Counted from the stretch's first letter, positions 8,647-18,545 are shown. The stretch: DNA of 64,000 nt from Paracidovorax avenae (GCF_040892545.1 NZ_CP156079.1:4561501-4625500), one strand, 5' to 3'. Notes: generated from the sequence alone by a model not told the origin. A program made the numbers and translations.

Positions 8647-9447
8647 CTAGTCCCTTTGCAGAAAATCCGCCAGCGCGGCATCGAAGGCCTGCGGCGCCTC
8701 GAGGTTGGACAGGTGCGAGGCCGGCAGTTCGGCCACGCGGGCACCGGCGATGGCCGCCTGCATGGCCTGCGCGTCCGCCACCGTGGTGACCGGGTCGCCC
8801 GTGCCCGCGATGAGCAGCGTGGGCACGGCGATGCCGCCGATGGCCGCGCGCAGGTCGGCCTGGGCCAGGGCTTCGCAGCAGCCGGCGTAGCCTTCCGGCG
8901 CGATGCCGGCGATCCAGCCCTGGGCGCGGCGCACCACGTCGGGCTGCGCAGCGGCGAAGGCGTCGGTGAACCAGCGCCCCGGCGAGGATGCGGCCAGCTC
9001 GGCCATGCCGGCCACGCCCTTGTCGCGCACCATGGCGGCGCGCGTGGTCCACCCTTCGGCCGTGCCGATCTTGGCGGCACTGTTGGCCACCACCAGGCGT
9101 TCGAGCCGCTGCGGCGCATGCACGCCGAGCCAGAGGCCGGTGAAGCCGCCCATCGAGATGCCGCAGAAGGCGGCCTTCTCGATGTCCAGGGCATCGAGCA
9201 GCGCGACCACGTCGCCGCCCAGCTGGTCGAAGGTGTACGGCCCGGGAGACACCACGCTGCCGCCATGGCCGCGCGTGTCGTAGCGCACCACGCGGTGGGT
9301 GCGGGCGAACCGCCCGGCCTGCGCGTCCCACATCTCCAGCGTGGTGCCGAGGGAATTGGAGAACACCAGGGCCGGCGCATCGGCAGGCCCTTCCACCCGC
9401 ACGCGGAAGCTGCCCGCGGCGGTCTTCAGCACATCGTTCATGGCCAT
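8647..9447 (-). CDS. pcaD: 3-oxoadipate enol-lactonase
   Basis: A 266-residue alpha/beta hydrolase that should hydrolyse 3-oxoadipate enol-lactone to 3-oxoadipate. Seen in the translation: LVFSNSLGTTLEMWD (typical PcaD oxyanion region), RYDTRGHGGS, nucleophile elbow CGISMGG with Ser98, acid residue in IAGTGDPVT, and the catalytic His in PASHLSNLEAP. Starts at 9447 or 9441 (MAMNDV or MNDV) are both possible. It sits 11 bases after the 3-oxoadipyl-CoA thiolase and before the cyclase gene. The order pcaI-pcaJ-pcaF-pcaD supports the assignment strongly. Confidence 0.92.
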   Translation of the reverse strand: MAMNDVLKTAAGSFRVRVEGPADAPALVFSNSLGTTLEMWDAQAGRFARTHRVVRYDTRGHGGSVVSPGPYTFDQLGGDVVALLDALDIEKAAFCGISMGGFTGLWLGVHAPQRLERLVVANSAAKIGTAEGWTTRAAMVRDKGVAGMAELAASSPGRWFTDAFAAAQPDVVRRAQGWIAGIAPEGYAGCCEALAQADLRAAIGGIAVPTLLIAGTGDPVTTVADAQAMQAAIAGARVAELPASHLSNLEAPQAFDAALADFLQRD

Positions 9448-9458
9448 GCCGTCCCTGC

Positions 9459-10667
<1,209 letters not shown>

Positions 10668-10704
10668 GGTGTCGTGTCTCCTGAGGGGGTGGGGGCGCGG
10701 CGTT

Positions 10705-11352
10705 TCAGGCGGCGCGGATGGGCAGGCCGACGAGGCGTTCGAGTTCGGCATGCTCCAGGCCCGGCACGGCGTCGATCAGCACCAGGCCGTCCGGCGTGCA
10801 GGCCAGCGTGGCGAGGTCGGTGTAGATGCGCTTGACGCAGCCGATGCCCGTCAGCGGATAGGTGCACTGCGCCACGATCTTGGACTGGCCCTGCTTGGTC
10901 AGCAGGTCCATCATCACCCAGGTCTGCTTGGCGCCGATGGCCAGGTCCATCGCGCCACCCACGGCCGGGATGGCCCCGGGCTCGCCCGTGCTCCAGTTGG
11001 CCAGGTCGCCCGTGGCGCTGACCTGGAAGGCGCCCAGCACGCAGATGTCCAGGTGGCCGCCGCGCATCATGGCGAAGCTGTCGGCGTGGTGGAAGTACGC
11101 ACCGCCCGGCAGCAGCGTGACGGGCTGCTTGCCCGCGTTGATGAGGTCGTAGTCCTCCTGCCCGGCCGCGGGCGCGGGGCCCATGCCGAGGATGCCGTTT
11201 TCGCTCTGCAGGATGACTTCGCGGTCGGCCGGGATGTGGTTGGCCACGAGGGTGGGCTGCCCGATGCCCAGGTTGACGACGGCGCCTTCGTGGATGTCCT
11301 GGGCCACGCGGCGGGCCAGTTCGTCTTTGCTGCGTTTCTGATAGCTGCTCAC
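10705..11352 (-). CDS. pcaJ: 3-oxoadipate CoA-transferase subunit B
   Basis: A 215-residue beta subunit of the succinyl-CoA:3-oxoadipate CoA-transferase. The active-site glutamate is Glu51 in QSENGILGMGPAP, the hallmark of class I CoA-transferase B subunits. VVNLGIGQPTLVANHI precedes it, and GGAMDLAIGAKQTWVMM plus YPLTGIGCVKRIYTDLA follow. It is downstream of the A subunit by 51 bases and upstream of the thiolase. The acetoacetate transferase family is similar, so identity rests on both motif and operon context. Confidence 0.93.
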   Translation of the reverse strand: MSSYQKRSKDELARRVAQDIHEGAVVNLGIGQPTLVANHIPADREVILQSENGILGMGPAPAAGQEDYDLINAGKQPVTLLPGGAYFHHADSFAMMRGGHLDICVLGAFQVSATGDLANWSTGEPGAIPAVGGAMDLAIGAKQTWVMMDLLTKQGQSKIVAQCTYPLTGIGCVKRIYTDLATLACTPDGLVLIDAVPGLEHAELERLVGLPIRAA

Positions 11353-11403
11353 GCTGATTCCTTCTGCGCTGGTGGCCTGTTCAATTCCGATGCGATGCCG
11401 GGC

Positions 11404-12105
11404 TCATGCGGCCTTCCTGAAGCCCGCGCCCTGGGTGGCGGTGCGCTCGATGCGCACGATGCGGCTCACGAAGATGCCGGGGGTCACGATGGCCTCGGGG
11501 TCCAGCGCGCCCAGTTCCGCGATCTCGTGCACCGTGGCGATGGTCTGCTTCGCGGCCGTGGCCATCACGGGGCCGAAGTTGCGCGCGGACATGCGGTAGG
11601 TCAGGTTGCCCCAGCGGTCGCCGCGTTCGGCCTTGATGAGGGCCACGTCGCCGTGGATGGGGTACTCCAGCACGTAGTGTTTGCCGCCGATCTCGCGCGT
11701 TTCCTTGCCCTTCGCCAGCTCGGTGCCGTAGGCCGTCGGGCAGAAAAAGGCGCCGATGCCGGCACCGGCCGCGCGCAGGCGCTCGGCGAGGTTGCCCTGC
11801 GGCACCAGTTCCAGCTCCAGCTTGCCGGAGCGGTACAGGTCGTCGAACACCCAGCTGTCCACCTGCCGCGGAAAACTGCAGATGATCTTGCGCACGCGGC
11901 CCGTCTTGAGCAGCGCGGCCAGGCCCGTGTCGCCGTTGCCCGCGTTGTTGTTGACCACCGTGAGGTCGCGGGCGCCCTGCTCGATCAGTCCGTCGATCAG
12001 TTCGCCGGGAATGCCGGCCGTGCCGAAGCCGCCGACGAGCACCGTGGCGCCGTCCTGGATGCCCGACAGGGCCTGGGCAACGGAATCCGCAATCTTGTTG
12101 ATCAT
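11404..12105 (-). CDS. pcaI: 3-oxoadipate CoA-transferase subunit A
   Basis: A 233-residue alpha subunit that partners PcaJ to activate 3-oxoadipate as its CoA ester. The glycine-rich LVGGFGTAGIPGELIDGL near the N-terminus and VNNNAGNGDTGLAAL are characteristic, as are LVPQGNLAERLRAAGAGIGAF and the late KAERGDRWGNLTYR. ATG 12105 begins MINKIADSVAQAL. It is the first gene of the leftward operon. The 159-base gap to the divergent IclR gene carries a three-half-site operator, so control by that regulator is likely. Confidence 0.93.
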   Translation of the reverse strand: MINKIADSVAQALSGIQDGATVLVGGFGTAGIPGELIDGLIEQGARDLTVVNNNAGNGDTGLAALLKTGRVRKIICSFPRQVDSWVFDDLYRSGKLELELVPQGNLAERLRAAGAGIGAFFCPTAYGTELAKGKETREIGGKHYVLEYPIHGDVALIKAERGDRWGNLTYRMSARNFGPVMATAAKQTIATVHEIAELGALDPEAIVTPGIFVSRIVRIERTATQGAGFRKAA

Positions 12106-12206
12106 GGGAAGAAACACCTGAGATGGGAGGCAGGGCCGGACCGCCGTGCCGCACGGCGACAATCCGGCCCGTGAGCGGGAGGCAGCCGGATGTCCGGCCG
12201 CAGGAT

Positions 12207-12235
12207 TTTGTTCGTATAAAGAACAAATGTTCGTA
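12207..12235. promoter_or_regulatory. Candidate PcaR/PcaU-type operator (palindrome plus third direct half-site)
   Basis: Between the divergent pcaI and IclR genes there is a perfect inverted repeat TTTGTTC at 12207-12213 and GAACAAA at 12221-12227, followed by a third half-site GTTCGTA at 12229-12235 that repeats GTTCGTA at 12210-12216. A palindrome plus one direct repeat is the known arrangement of operators bound by PcaU/PcaR-type IclR regulators. It is 102 bases from the pcaI start and 30 bases from the regulator start, so both could be controlled. Confidence 0.7.
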
Positions 12236-12264
12236 CAATGAATTAATTCTAGAACCAACAGCTT

Positions 12265-13068
12265 ATGAGCGATACCCCCACGGACATTGGTAAAAACCCT
12301 AGGCCGGGCGACAGCTACGTGCAGTCGTTCGCCCGCGGGCTGGAAGTGATCCGCTCCTTCAGCGCCGCCGCGCCCCAGCAGACGCTGAGCGAAGTGGCGG
12401 CCTCCTCGGGCCTGACGCGCGCCGGGGCGCGCCGCATCCTGCTCACGCTGCAGACGCTGGGCTACGTGGAAAGCGACGGGCGGCTGTTCCGCCTCACGCC
12501 GCGCATCCTGGACCTGGGGTTCGCCTACCTCTCGTCCATGCCCATCTGGGACCTGGCGGAGCCGTCCATGGAAGCCCTGGCCGGCGAGGTGCATGAATCG
12601 TGCTCCGCCGCCGTGCTGGACGGCCACGACGTGGTCTATGTGCTGCGCGTGCACACCCACAAGATCATGAGCACCAACCTCGGCGTGGGCTCACGCCTGC
12701 CCGCGTTCTGGACTTCCATGGGCCGCATGCTGCTGGCCGGCCTGCCCGACGAGCGCGTCATCGCGCTCATGCGCGACCTGCCGCGCAAGCGCTTCACGCC
12801 GCGCACCGTCGTGGACGACGCGGAGCTGCTCGCCCGCGTGCAGACCGCCCGCGCGCAGGGCTGGTGCCTGATCGACCAGGAGCTGGAGGAAGGCCTGATC
12901 TCCGTCGCCGCCCCGCTGCGCGACCGCGCCGGCCGCACGGTGGCCGCGCTCAACATCAGCGGGCAGGCCAACCGCACCAGCGCGAAGGTGATGCAGCGCG
13001 ACCTGCTGCCCGTGCTGCTGCGCACGGCCGACACCATCTCTCGGCTGCTGGGCACGCGGCGCGGCTGA
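12265..13068 (+). CDS. pcaR: IclR-family regulator of the pca operon (PcaR/PcaU-like)
   Basis: A 267-residue IclR-family transcription regulator. The N-terminal winged helix-turn-helix (about residues 18-80) includes SFARGLEVIRSFSAAAPQQT, LSEVAASSGLTRAGARRIL and LGYVESDGRLFRLTPRIL. The C-terminal effector domain contains SCSAAVLDGHDVVYVLRV, LPAFWTSMGRMLLAGL and DQELEEGLISVAAPLRDR, all typical. Divergent orientation from pcaI, with a three-half-site operator between them, indicates beta-ketoadipate-responsive control of the pca genes. The exact ligand (3-oxoadipate or protocatechuate) cannot be determined from sequence. Confidence 0.85.
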   Translation: MSDTPTDIGKNPRPGDSYVQSFARGLEVIRSFSAAAPQQTLSEVAASSGLTRAGARRILLTLQTLGYVESDGRLFRLTPRILDLGFAYLSSMPIWDLAEPSMEALAGEVHESCSAAVLDGHDVVYVLRVHTHKIMSTNLGVGSRLPAFWTSMGRMLLAGLPDERVIALMRDLPRKRFTPRTVVDDAELLARVQTARAQGWCLIDQELEEGLISVAAPLRDRAGRTVAALNISGQANRTSAKVMQRDLLPVLLRTADTISRLLGTRRG

Positions 13069-13152
13069 GGCCGCGTTTCTCTCCGCGAGGCCGGGCAGCG
13101 CCTACCACGCTCCCGGCCCCGGCCCCGGTCACGGCCTGCGGCGACCCGCGGC

Positions 13153-13177
13153 TTCGCATGCCTCGCAACTGCTTCGC
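13153..13177 (+). promoter_or_regulatory. PIP box (HrpX-type, TTCGC-N15-TTCGC)
   Basis: TTCGC at 13153-13157 and TTCGC at 13173-13177 are separated by exactly 15 bases, matching the plant-inducible promoter consensus TTCGB-N15-TTCGB that HrpX/HrpB-type AraC regulators recognise in plant-pathogenic bacteria. It lies 62 bases upstream of the chaperone ATG at 13240 and argues against an ATG at 13183 as the real start. I did not find a matching YANNNT -10 element at the usual distance. Confidence 0.8.
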
Positions 13178-13239
13178 CGCTCATGACGCTTTCGATGATG
13201 GATATGCAAAAGATGTGCATAACCATCGGGAGCGCCATC

Positions 13240-14202
13240 ATGCAGACCTCATCCATCGCAAACATCACTGATCCATCCACCCTCTCACCTCCCTCGGCGG
13301 CATGGCTGCGCGAAGCTGCCCGCCGGTTCGGCGAAACGGAAGGCGCGGAGCCTTTCTCCGAGGCGCGCGCCTTCGAACAGGACGGCATCCGCTACTGTCC
13401 CCTGCTGATCGAGGACGCCCCGCAGGAGCGCTGGGTCCTGGTGGCATCGCAGCCCCGCCCTGCCGGCGTGGAAGAGCCCGTCTGGACCAGCCTGCTGCTG
13501 CACCTCAACGCCCCGGCCATGGCGCTCGGGTCCGTCGGCATCGGCCTGGATCGCACCGGCCGCGCCGTGGTCGTGCACGGCGTGCCCCCGTCGCATGTCG
13601 GCGATGCGGCACTGCTGGCCCAGGATCTGTTCCAGCTCAGCTACTTCAGCGGCATGCTGCGGGAAAGCGCTCTCGGGGTGCAACACCATCTGCCCTCGAT
13701 GATCGAAGCGCATGCCCTGCGCCAGGCCGGGAGCGCCGCCGGGACGGAAGCCGCGCCACCGGAGATGCCGCCGCTGCCGCCAGGCCTCGCAGCCACCGTG
13801 CAGGCACAGGCCGGTGCGGACTGGCACCGCCCCCTTCTCGGGCAGGCCGTGGACGAGCTGGGCGCCGCGGTCTCGGCCACCCCCGACCTTCCATTGGGCG
13901 CCATCGCCCGGCTGCAGGGCAAGGATATCCAGATCGCGGCCTGCGGCGATGGCCGCACGCTGCTGCTGTCGGCACCGCTGGACCGGCGGCTGGCCGACAG
14001 CGCCGAGCGCACCGCTGCGCTGCAAGCCAACGTGGAGCTGATGTTGATCGCCGGCTGCGCGCTGAGCCTATCCCCCGAAGGCACGTTCGTACAGACACGC
14101 TGGGATTCCGAGGGCATGGATGGCAACGACCTGGCCGTCCAGCTGGACGGATTCGCCGCCCTGGCCGCCAGCATGGACGGCACCTCTGCCTCCACGCAAT
14201 GA
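13240..14202 (+). CDS. Putative type III secretion chaperone with two CesT-like domains
   Basis: A 320-residue acidic, leucine-rich protein with no enzyme motif. The first half (about residues 20-145) and the second half (about 180-310) each read like a class I type III chaperone: alternating short beta segments and a C-terminal helix, for example LNAPAMALGSVGIGLDRTGRAV then LLAQDLFQLSYFSGML in the first, and LQANVELMLIAGCALSLSPEG then LDGFAALAAS in the second. Such chaperones are normally about 130-160 residues and work as dimers. Start 13240 is chosen because it has GGGAG ten bases upstream and follows the PIP box at a promoter-like distance. It precedes an effector-like gene by 22 bases. 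The fold assignment is from pattern only. Confidence 0.6.
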   Translation: MQTSSIANITDPSTLSPPSAAWLREAARRFGETEGAEPFSEARAFEQDGIRYCPLLIEDAPQERWVLVASQPRPAGVEEPVWTSLLLHLNAPAMALGSVGIGLDRTGRAVVVHGVPPSHVGDAALLAQDLFQLSYFSGMLRESALGVQHHLPSMIEAHALRQAGSAAGTEAAPPEMPPLPPGLAATVQAQAGADWHRPLLGQAVDELGAAVSATPDLPLGAIARLQGKDIQIAACGDGRTLLLSAPLDRRLADSAERTAALQANVELMLIAGCALSLSPEGTFVQTRWDSEGMDGNDLAVQLDGFAALAASMDGTSASTQ

Positions 14203-14224
14203 AACCCACCGAACGGAGCCTCCC

Positions 14225-15991
14225 ATGCTGAAAAACGCCACCGCCTCGCCGAGCACCTCGTCGCCCCAGCACTTGCTCACCTCCCCGGGCAAGGAGACGC
14301 AGCCCACCAGCAGCCAGCCGACGTCACCCATCGTCCGCTCAGGCAGCCAGCGCCTGCCGGAAACGGAACTGCAGCGCTTCGCACGGCCGGATGCGCAGGC
14401 ATCCACCTCCGCCGCGGCCTCTTCCAGCAGGCCCCCGCGCAACGATGCACCCAGTGCTCCAGCGCGTGAAATGTCGCTGCGCTACATGGCGGATGTGGAA
14501 GCCCAGACCCACACGCCTGTCCCGGGCAGGGGCGCGCGGCTCCTGCAGCAGGGCAGGAACCTGGCATCCGGGGCCCGGAATCTGGCGCAGAGTTCGATGA
14601 CCCAGGCAAGGAGCGGCGCGGCCGCAGGTGCCGCGTACGCGGGACAGGCCGCCACGGCGGTCAAGGACAAAGCCGTGCAGGGCTACCACTACACGGCGGC
14701 GAAGGCGCACCAGGGCTGGCAGGTCACCAGCCAGTTCACCCGGCAAAGCGCGCAGGACCTCGTGGGCGACCGGCTCCCCAGCCGCGCGGCCGTGGGCGCC
14801 TTCACCGGCCACACGGTGCAGCAGTTGCTGACCTGCGGGATTCCCACCTTCTCCCGCGAATACGCGATGCTGCAGATCTACCGCGGCATCGTGAACTCCA
14901 GGTTCGCCCAGGACAACCCCTTCGCCATCGTCGGCATGCAGACCGCCGTGTCGATGGCGGCCGTGCTGGCGCACGCGAAGCTGCGCCATGCGCGCATGGA
15001 CCGGGATCCGGAAGCCGCGGTCAAGGGGCATTTCGGCCTCACGAACGCGCAGTGGGAAGCGATGTCCCCGCAGGACAAGGCAAAGCACAAGGAGATCCAG
15101 CAGGCGGATTCGCGGCGTGTGACGGCGAACCAGGTCATCGCCGAGACCGGCAACTTCATCATGGGCGCCACCGCCGCGGCCGGCGGGGATCCCGGCGTGG
15201 CGGCGCGGGTGCTCGCCACCCAGGTGCGCAACGTCATCTATGCCGCCATGCGCGAGCTGATGCAGGCCAGCCTCAAGTTCGTCGATACCCGCGGCCCCGG
15301 CACCAGCGGCGTGAACGACGCCAACATGAGTTCCATGGCGGCGGTGTACACGTTGATGACCATGGGCGCCAGCACGGCCTCCGATGGTGTGGTCGGCGCG
15401 GTGCTGAACGCACGCTCCGTCGGCCTCAGCGGACTGCAGTTCCAGGTGGCGGACACGAACAACCCGGTCAATGATCCGCAGCTGGAGAACGCGGCCCTCG
15501 TCGGTTTGATCCGCGGGCTCTTCAATACCTCCGTCGAAGTGATCGACGCGGGCGTGGGCAAGCACTATGAAACCAGGCAGGTGGGCGCCCAGCAGGTATG
15601 GAACTCGGGCAGCAAGCTGCCCATGAAGGACCATGACCGCATCCTGGACCACTCCGTCGCGCGGTTCTCCTGGAACCAGTTCGCGGGCATGGCCAACCTC
15701 GCGGTGCAGCAGGTGGCCAGGGCCACCGGCCTCAACAAGGCGGCCCCCGCGCTGACCTCGTTCCTCGGGGTCGGCACGACGGCTGCCGCCTTCGGCCTGG
15801 CCTACCGCAATACCAACCAGACCTACCAGGCCCACGCCAGGGTGCGCTCCGCCGTGGCGAGCGCGCAGACGGACTCAGCCCACCCTCCTGCCCCGGAGGG
15901 CGGCGCGCAGGCGGAGGCACCCGGCACAGGCCAGGCCATGCAGGCGCGGCAGCGCCACGTGCAGACCACGGAAATCGCGGAGGACGTGTAG
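14225..15991 (+). CDS. Candidate type III secreted effector (large helical protein)
   Basis: A 588-residue protein with no recognised enzyme motif. The first 90 residues are rich in Ser, Thr, Pro and Gln (MLKNATASPSTSSPQHLLTS and on), a composition typical of type III secretion signals. The rest is mostly Ala/Gly-rich helix, with hydrophobic stretches such as VGMQTAVSMAAVLAHA and SFLGVGTTAAAFGLAY that could insert in membranes. It is 22 bases downstream of the tandem chaperone-like gene and shares its PIP box, so chaperone-dependent secretion is the natural inference. I do not recognise a named effector family. A structural secretion component such as a translocator-like protein is an alternative. 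Confidence 0.6.
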   Translation: MLKNATASPSTSSPQHLLTSPGKETQPTSSQPTSPIVRSGSQRLPETELQRFARPDAQASTSAAASSSRPPRNDAPSAPAREMSLRYMADVEAQTHTPVPGRGARLLQQGRNLASGARNLAQSSMTQARSGAAAGAAYAGQAATAVKDKAVQGYHYTAAKAHQGWQVTSQFTRQSAQDLVGDRLPSRAAVGAFTGHTVQQLLTCGIPTFSREYAMLQIYRGIVNSRFAQDNPFAIVGMQTAVSMAAVLAHAKLRHARMDRDPEAAVKGHFGLTNAQWEAMSPQDKAKHKEIQQADSRRVTANQVIAETGNFIMGATAAAGGDPGVAARVLATQVRNVIYAAMRELMQASLKFVDTRGPGTSGVNDANMSSMAAVYTLMTMGASTASDGVVGAVLNARSVGLSGLQFQVADTNNPVNDPQLENAALVGLIRGLFNTSVEVIDAGVGKHYETRQVGAQQVWNSGSKLPMKDHDRILDHSVARFSWNQFAGMANLAVQQVARATGLNKAAPALTSFLGVGTTAAAFGLAYRNTNQTYQAHARVRSAVASAQTDSAHPPAPEGGAQAEAPGTGQAMQARQRHVQTTEIAEDV

Positions 15992-16118
15992 AGCTCTGCC
16001 GCACCACCACGACGCAGGTGGCGGACCGCCAAGCCCCCCGGGCGCGGACCTCGCGCAAGAGCTTGTACCGCAGAACCCGCGCCGTTTCCCCACCCTGCGG
16101 CACGCCGCGGCCTGCGGC

Positions 16119-16143
16119 TTCGCCTTTCCGCGAGCCGGTTCGT
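16119..16143 (+). promoter_or_regulatory. PIP box (TTCGC-N15-TTCGT)
   Basis: TTCGC at 16119-16123 and TTCGT at 16139-16143 are separated by exactly 15 bases, fitting TTCGB-N15-TTCGB. It is 69 bases upstream of the second chaperone ATG at 16213, which has an AGGGAAAG ribosome site. Its presence indicates that the second chaperone/effector pair is a separate HrpX-type transcription unit from the first. A canonical YANNNT -10 was not evident. Confidence 0.8.
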
Positions 16144-16212
16144 TCTTCATGCACTCCGTGCAGCCGATGAGTCGGAAATTGCATAGACCTATACCAACAC
16201 AGGGAAAGAGCA

Positions 16213-16695
16213 ATGAAAAACGACGCAGACCTCCGTTCCACCCTCCAGGCCGTAGCCCGCGCACTGGGCATTACCGGCACGCCGGACCAATGGCTTTCGG
16301 GTATGCCCTTCCAGGCCAACGGCCAGGCCTTCTCGCTGCAACAGCCTCCGGGCGATGGCGCCACGGGCATGCTCGTGCTGCGCAGCGAACTGGGCGAAGT
16401 GCCTCCCGCCATGCGCCTGCAGGTGTGCGAAATGCTGTTGCGCAGCAACGCCCTGGCAGCCGGCGCCTTCAGCCCTGTCGCCGGCATGCAGCTGGACGGC
16501 GCCGGGTTCGTCATGGACATGCCGCTGCAGATCGCATCGCTGACCGCCGACATGCTCTACGGCGTGCTGGACCGCATGGCCGAGTCGGCCGCCGTCTGGA
16601 AGGCCACGCAGGGATTCACGAAGGCGCCGGACGGCTCGGACATGCTGCCGGCCACCCCGCCCCTCACCGCCACCGCGGCTGCAGCCACCCGGTAA
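16213..16695 (+). CDS. Putative type III secretion chaperone (single CesT-like domain)
   Basis: A 160-residue protein with the size and layout of a class I type III chaperone: an N-terminal helix (LRSTLQAVARALGI), beta-strand pairs around FQANGQAFSLQQPPG and TGMLVLRSELGEVP, a helix MRLQVCEMLLRSNALAA, a strand region, and a C-terminal helix LTADMLYGVLDRMAESA. ATG 16213 has a strong AGGGAAAG ribosome site. It stops 10 bases before the second effector-like gene and lies 69 bases behind a PIP box. The chaperone role is inferred from size, composition and context. Confidence 0.6.
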   Translation: MKNDADLRSTLQAVARALGITGTPDQWLSGMPFQANGQAFSLQQPPGDGATGMLVLRSELGEVPPAMRLQVCEMLLRSNALAAGAFSPVAGMQLDGAGFVMDMPLQIASLTADMLYGVLDRMAESAAVWKATQGFTKAPDGSDMLPATPPLTATAAAATR

Positions 16696-16705
16696 GGAGA
16701 GCGCC

Positions 16706-18460
16706 ATGACCTCACCCACCTCCGTAAGCCGCAGCTCCAGCAACTCGACCCTGCAGAGCTACGTCACCGCGCCCGGCGACCGGGCCCCGGCGGCCCCCCG
16801 GCAAGAAGGTACCTCGACGACAGCGCCCCTGCAGGCGCCGCCCGGGCTGCATGCCCGCGAGGGCAGCGCAGACGCTGAGGGATCCGGGGCATCGCGTCCC
16901 CGGACCACTCTGCGGCAACTCAGCATCGAACACAGAAAGTCCCTGACCCGCATGAGCACGATGGAGCGGCAGAGGCTGCAGGCCCAGACTGCGGACAGGC
17001 TCCAGGCCCAGACGGAGGCAAGGATGAGGGAACGCGCCGAGGCTGCCGGCAGGGCGGGCGCCGGGACATCCTCCTCCCAGCCGCTGCAGGACGACACCGA
17101 GGATGTCTTCTACGACGCCGTGTCGAACGCCGGGAACGACAGCGAAGGCGATACCGCGTCCATGCTCGGCAGCCGCCGCGTGGATTCCAGCCGCGGAAAC
17201 CCGGCGCGGCGCGACCTGCCGCCGTTTTCCGGAAGCCTCGGCGACCACTCCGGCCCGCTGCCCCACGCGACGGGAGACAACCGGCACAGATCCAGCCGCT
17301 TCAGCGACCGCTCCGGTGACCTGTCCGATGTGCTTGCACGACGGCGCGGCATCGACGCGGGCGGCTATTCCCGCGACCTGTCCGGAGATATCCCGCGTAC
17401 GCGCCGCACCCGGCTGCCCGACGAGCTGAGCACGACATCGACCATCCTGTCGACCACCACCATCGTGTCGAACGTCACGCACGCCATCCACGTGGACCCG
17501 CCGTCGGACAGCGAGGCACAGGCCGTCGCACCGCCTCCCGGCCCGCCGACCTGGGGTGACACGGCCGCGGCGCTGGGCGCCACCTTCGGCCAGCGCGCCA
17601 CCACCTACTTCGGGGCCCATGCCGGGGCCTGGGTGCTGCAGGCGGCATCGGTCGCGTTGCTCGCCGGAGCCCGCGGCGGGCAGGCCTCGCGCGAATCCAT
17701 GACCAACCTGTCCAACCTCGTGGGCGGGGCCTCCAGCGCCGTCCTGAAGGAAGCCATCGGCGAGACCATGAAGACCATGCCCCGCCTCGGCGCCACCATC
17801 TCGCTGCCGGGCGAGACCGTCCTGCAGCGCGAAGGGCCGCGGGTGATGGCCGGCTTCAACGACATGTGGACGGCCATCGGCGGCGCGATGCTGAACGTGG
17901 CGGTGGGCGCCCGGATCGGCCCCATGATCGAGCAGTCGCTCAGGGACCGCGGCCTCTCGCCCGAACTGGCGCGGCCAATGTCCATGATGGCCAGCGCGCT
18001 CGTGCAGCGCATGGTCAGCGCCAGCGCGGACACCGTGTCCGACCTGACCAGCACACTGGCGAAGTCCTTCCTGCCCGGGGCCCGCGCCGGCCACGTAGTG
18101 AACGCCTCCCTCGACCGGCAGACCATGCTGGGCGGCATCACGGCGCGCGGGCTGCTGAACTTCGGCCTCACCCTGCCGCTGGGTCCGCTCATCACGCTGC
18201 GCAAGCTGATGGCCACCAACGACAACAACTACCAGCGCGCCGCGGCCTCCAACGCCATGGCCTGGGCCAGCCTGAACGGCTGGATCGTGGCCAAGGCGCA
18301 CATCTCCGCCTTCTACAAGACGCTTGAGGCCGCCGCGCCCGCAACTGCGGCCCCGGCGGCGGCAGAAGCGGCCACGCAACAGCCTGCCGGGGCCGGAGAA
18401 GTGGAAATGACCTCGACCACGCCGTACGTCCGCGCCGCCGACGAGCGCAGCCAGGCCTAG
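16706..18460 (+). CDS. Candidate type III secreted effector
   Basis: A 584-residue protein. Residues 1-280 are low-complexity, rich in Ser, Thr, Arg, Pro and acidic residues (MTSPTSVSRSSSNSTLQSYV at the start), as expected for a secretion signal and disordered linker. Residues about 285-550 form an Ala/Gly/Met-rich helical domain with several hydrophobic stretches, for example WVLQAASVALLAGARGG and LLNFGLTLPLGPLITL. It has a GTAAGGAG ribosome site and lies 10 bases behind the chaperone-like gene. Its architecture (disordered N-half, hydrophobic helical C-half) resembles the first effector candidate, but I see no clear residue-level identity. The effector family is not recognised. Confidence 0.6.
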   Translation: MTSPTSVSRSSSNSTLQSYVTAPGDRAPAAPRQEGTSTTAPLQAPPGLHAREGSADAEGSGASRPRTTLRQLSIEHRKSLTRMSTMERQRLQAQTADRLQAQTEARMRERAEAAGRAGAGTSSSQPLQDDTEDVFYDAVSNAGNDSEGDTASMLGSRRVDSSRGNPARRDLPPFSGSLGDHSGPLPHATGDNRHRSSRFSDRSGDLSDVLARRRGIDAGGYSRDLSGDIPRTRRTRLPDELSTTSTILSTTTIVSNVTHAIHVDPPSDSEAQAVAPPPGPPTWGDTAAALGATFGQRATTYFGAHAGAWVLQAASVALLAGARGGQASRESMTNLSNLVGGASSAVLKEAIGETMKTMPRLGATISLPGETVLQREGPRVMAGFNDMWTAIGGAMLNVAVGARIGPMIEQSLRDRGLSPELARPMSMMASALVQRMVSASADTVSDLTSTLAKSFLPGARAGHVVNASLDRQTMLGGITARGLLNFGLTLPLGPLITLRKLMATNDNNYQRAAASNAMAWASLNGWIVAKAHISAFYKTLEAAAPATAAPAAAEAATQQPAGAGEVEMTSTTPYVRAADERSQA

Positions 18461-18545
18461 CCGTTCCGCCCCGGCGTCCACCCCGGCGGGCGCCGGGGCG
18501 GACGCGGTGCGCAGGGCGCTGCGCCGTGCTACGCTGCGCGGCATC

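Noticed and set aside
13183..13239. A more upstream ATG (13183) for the first chaperone
   Set aside because: It would start only 5 bases after the PIP box, inside the promoter, whereas ATG 13240 has a ribosome site and lies at a normal distance.
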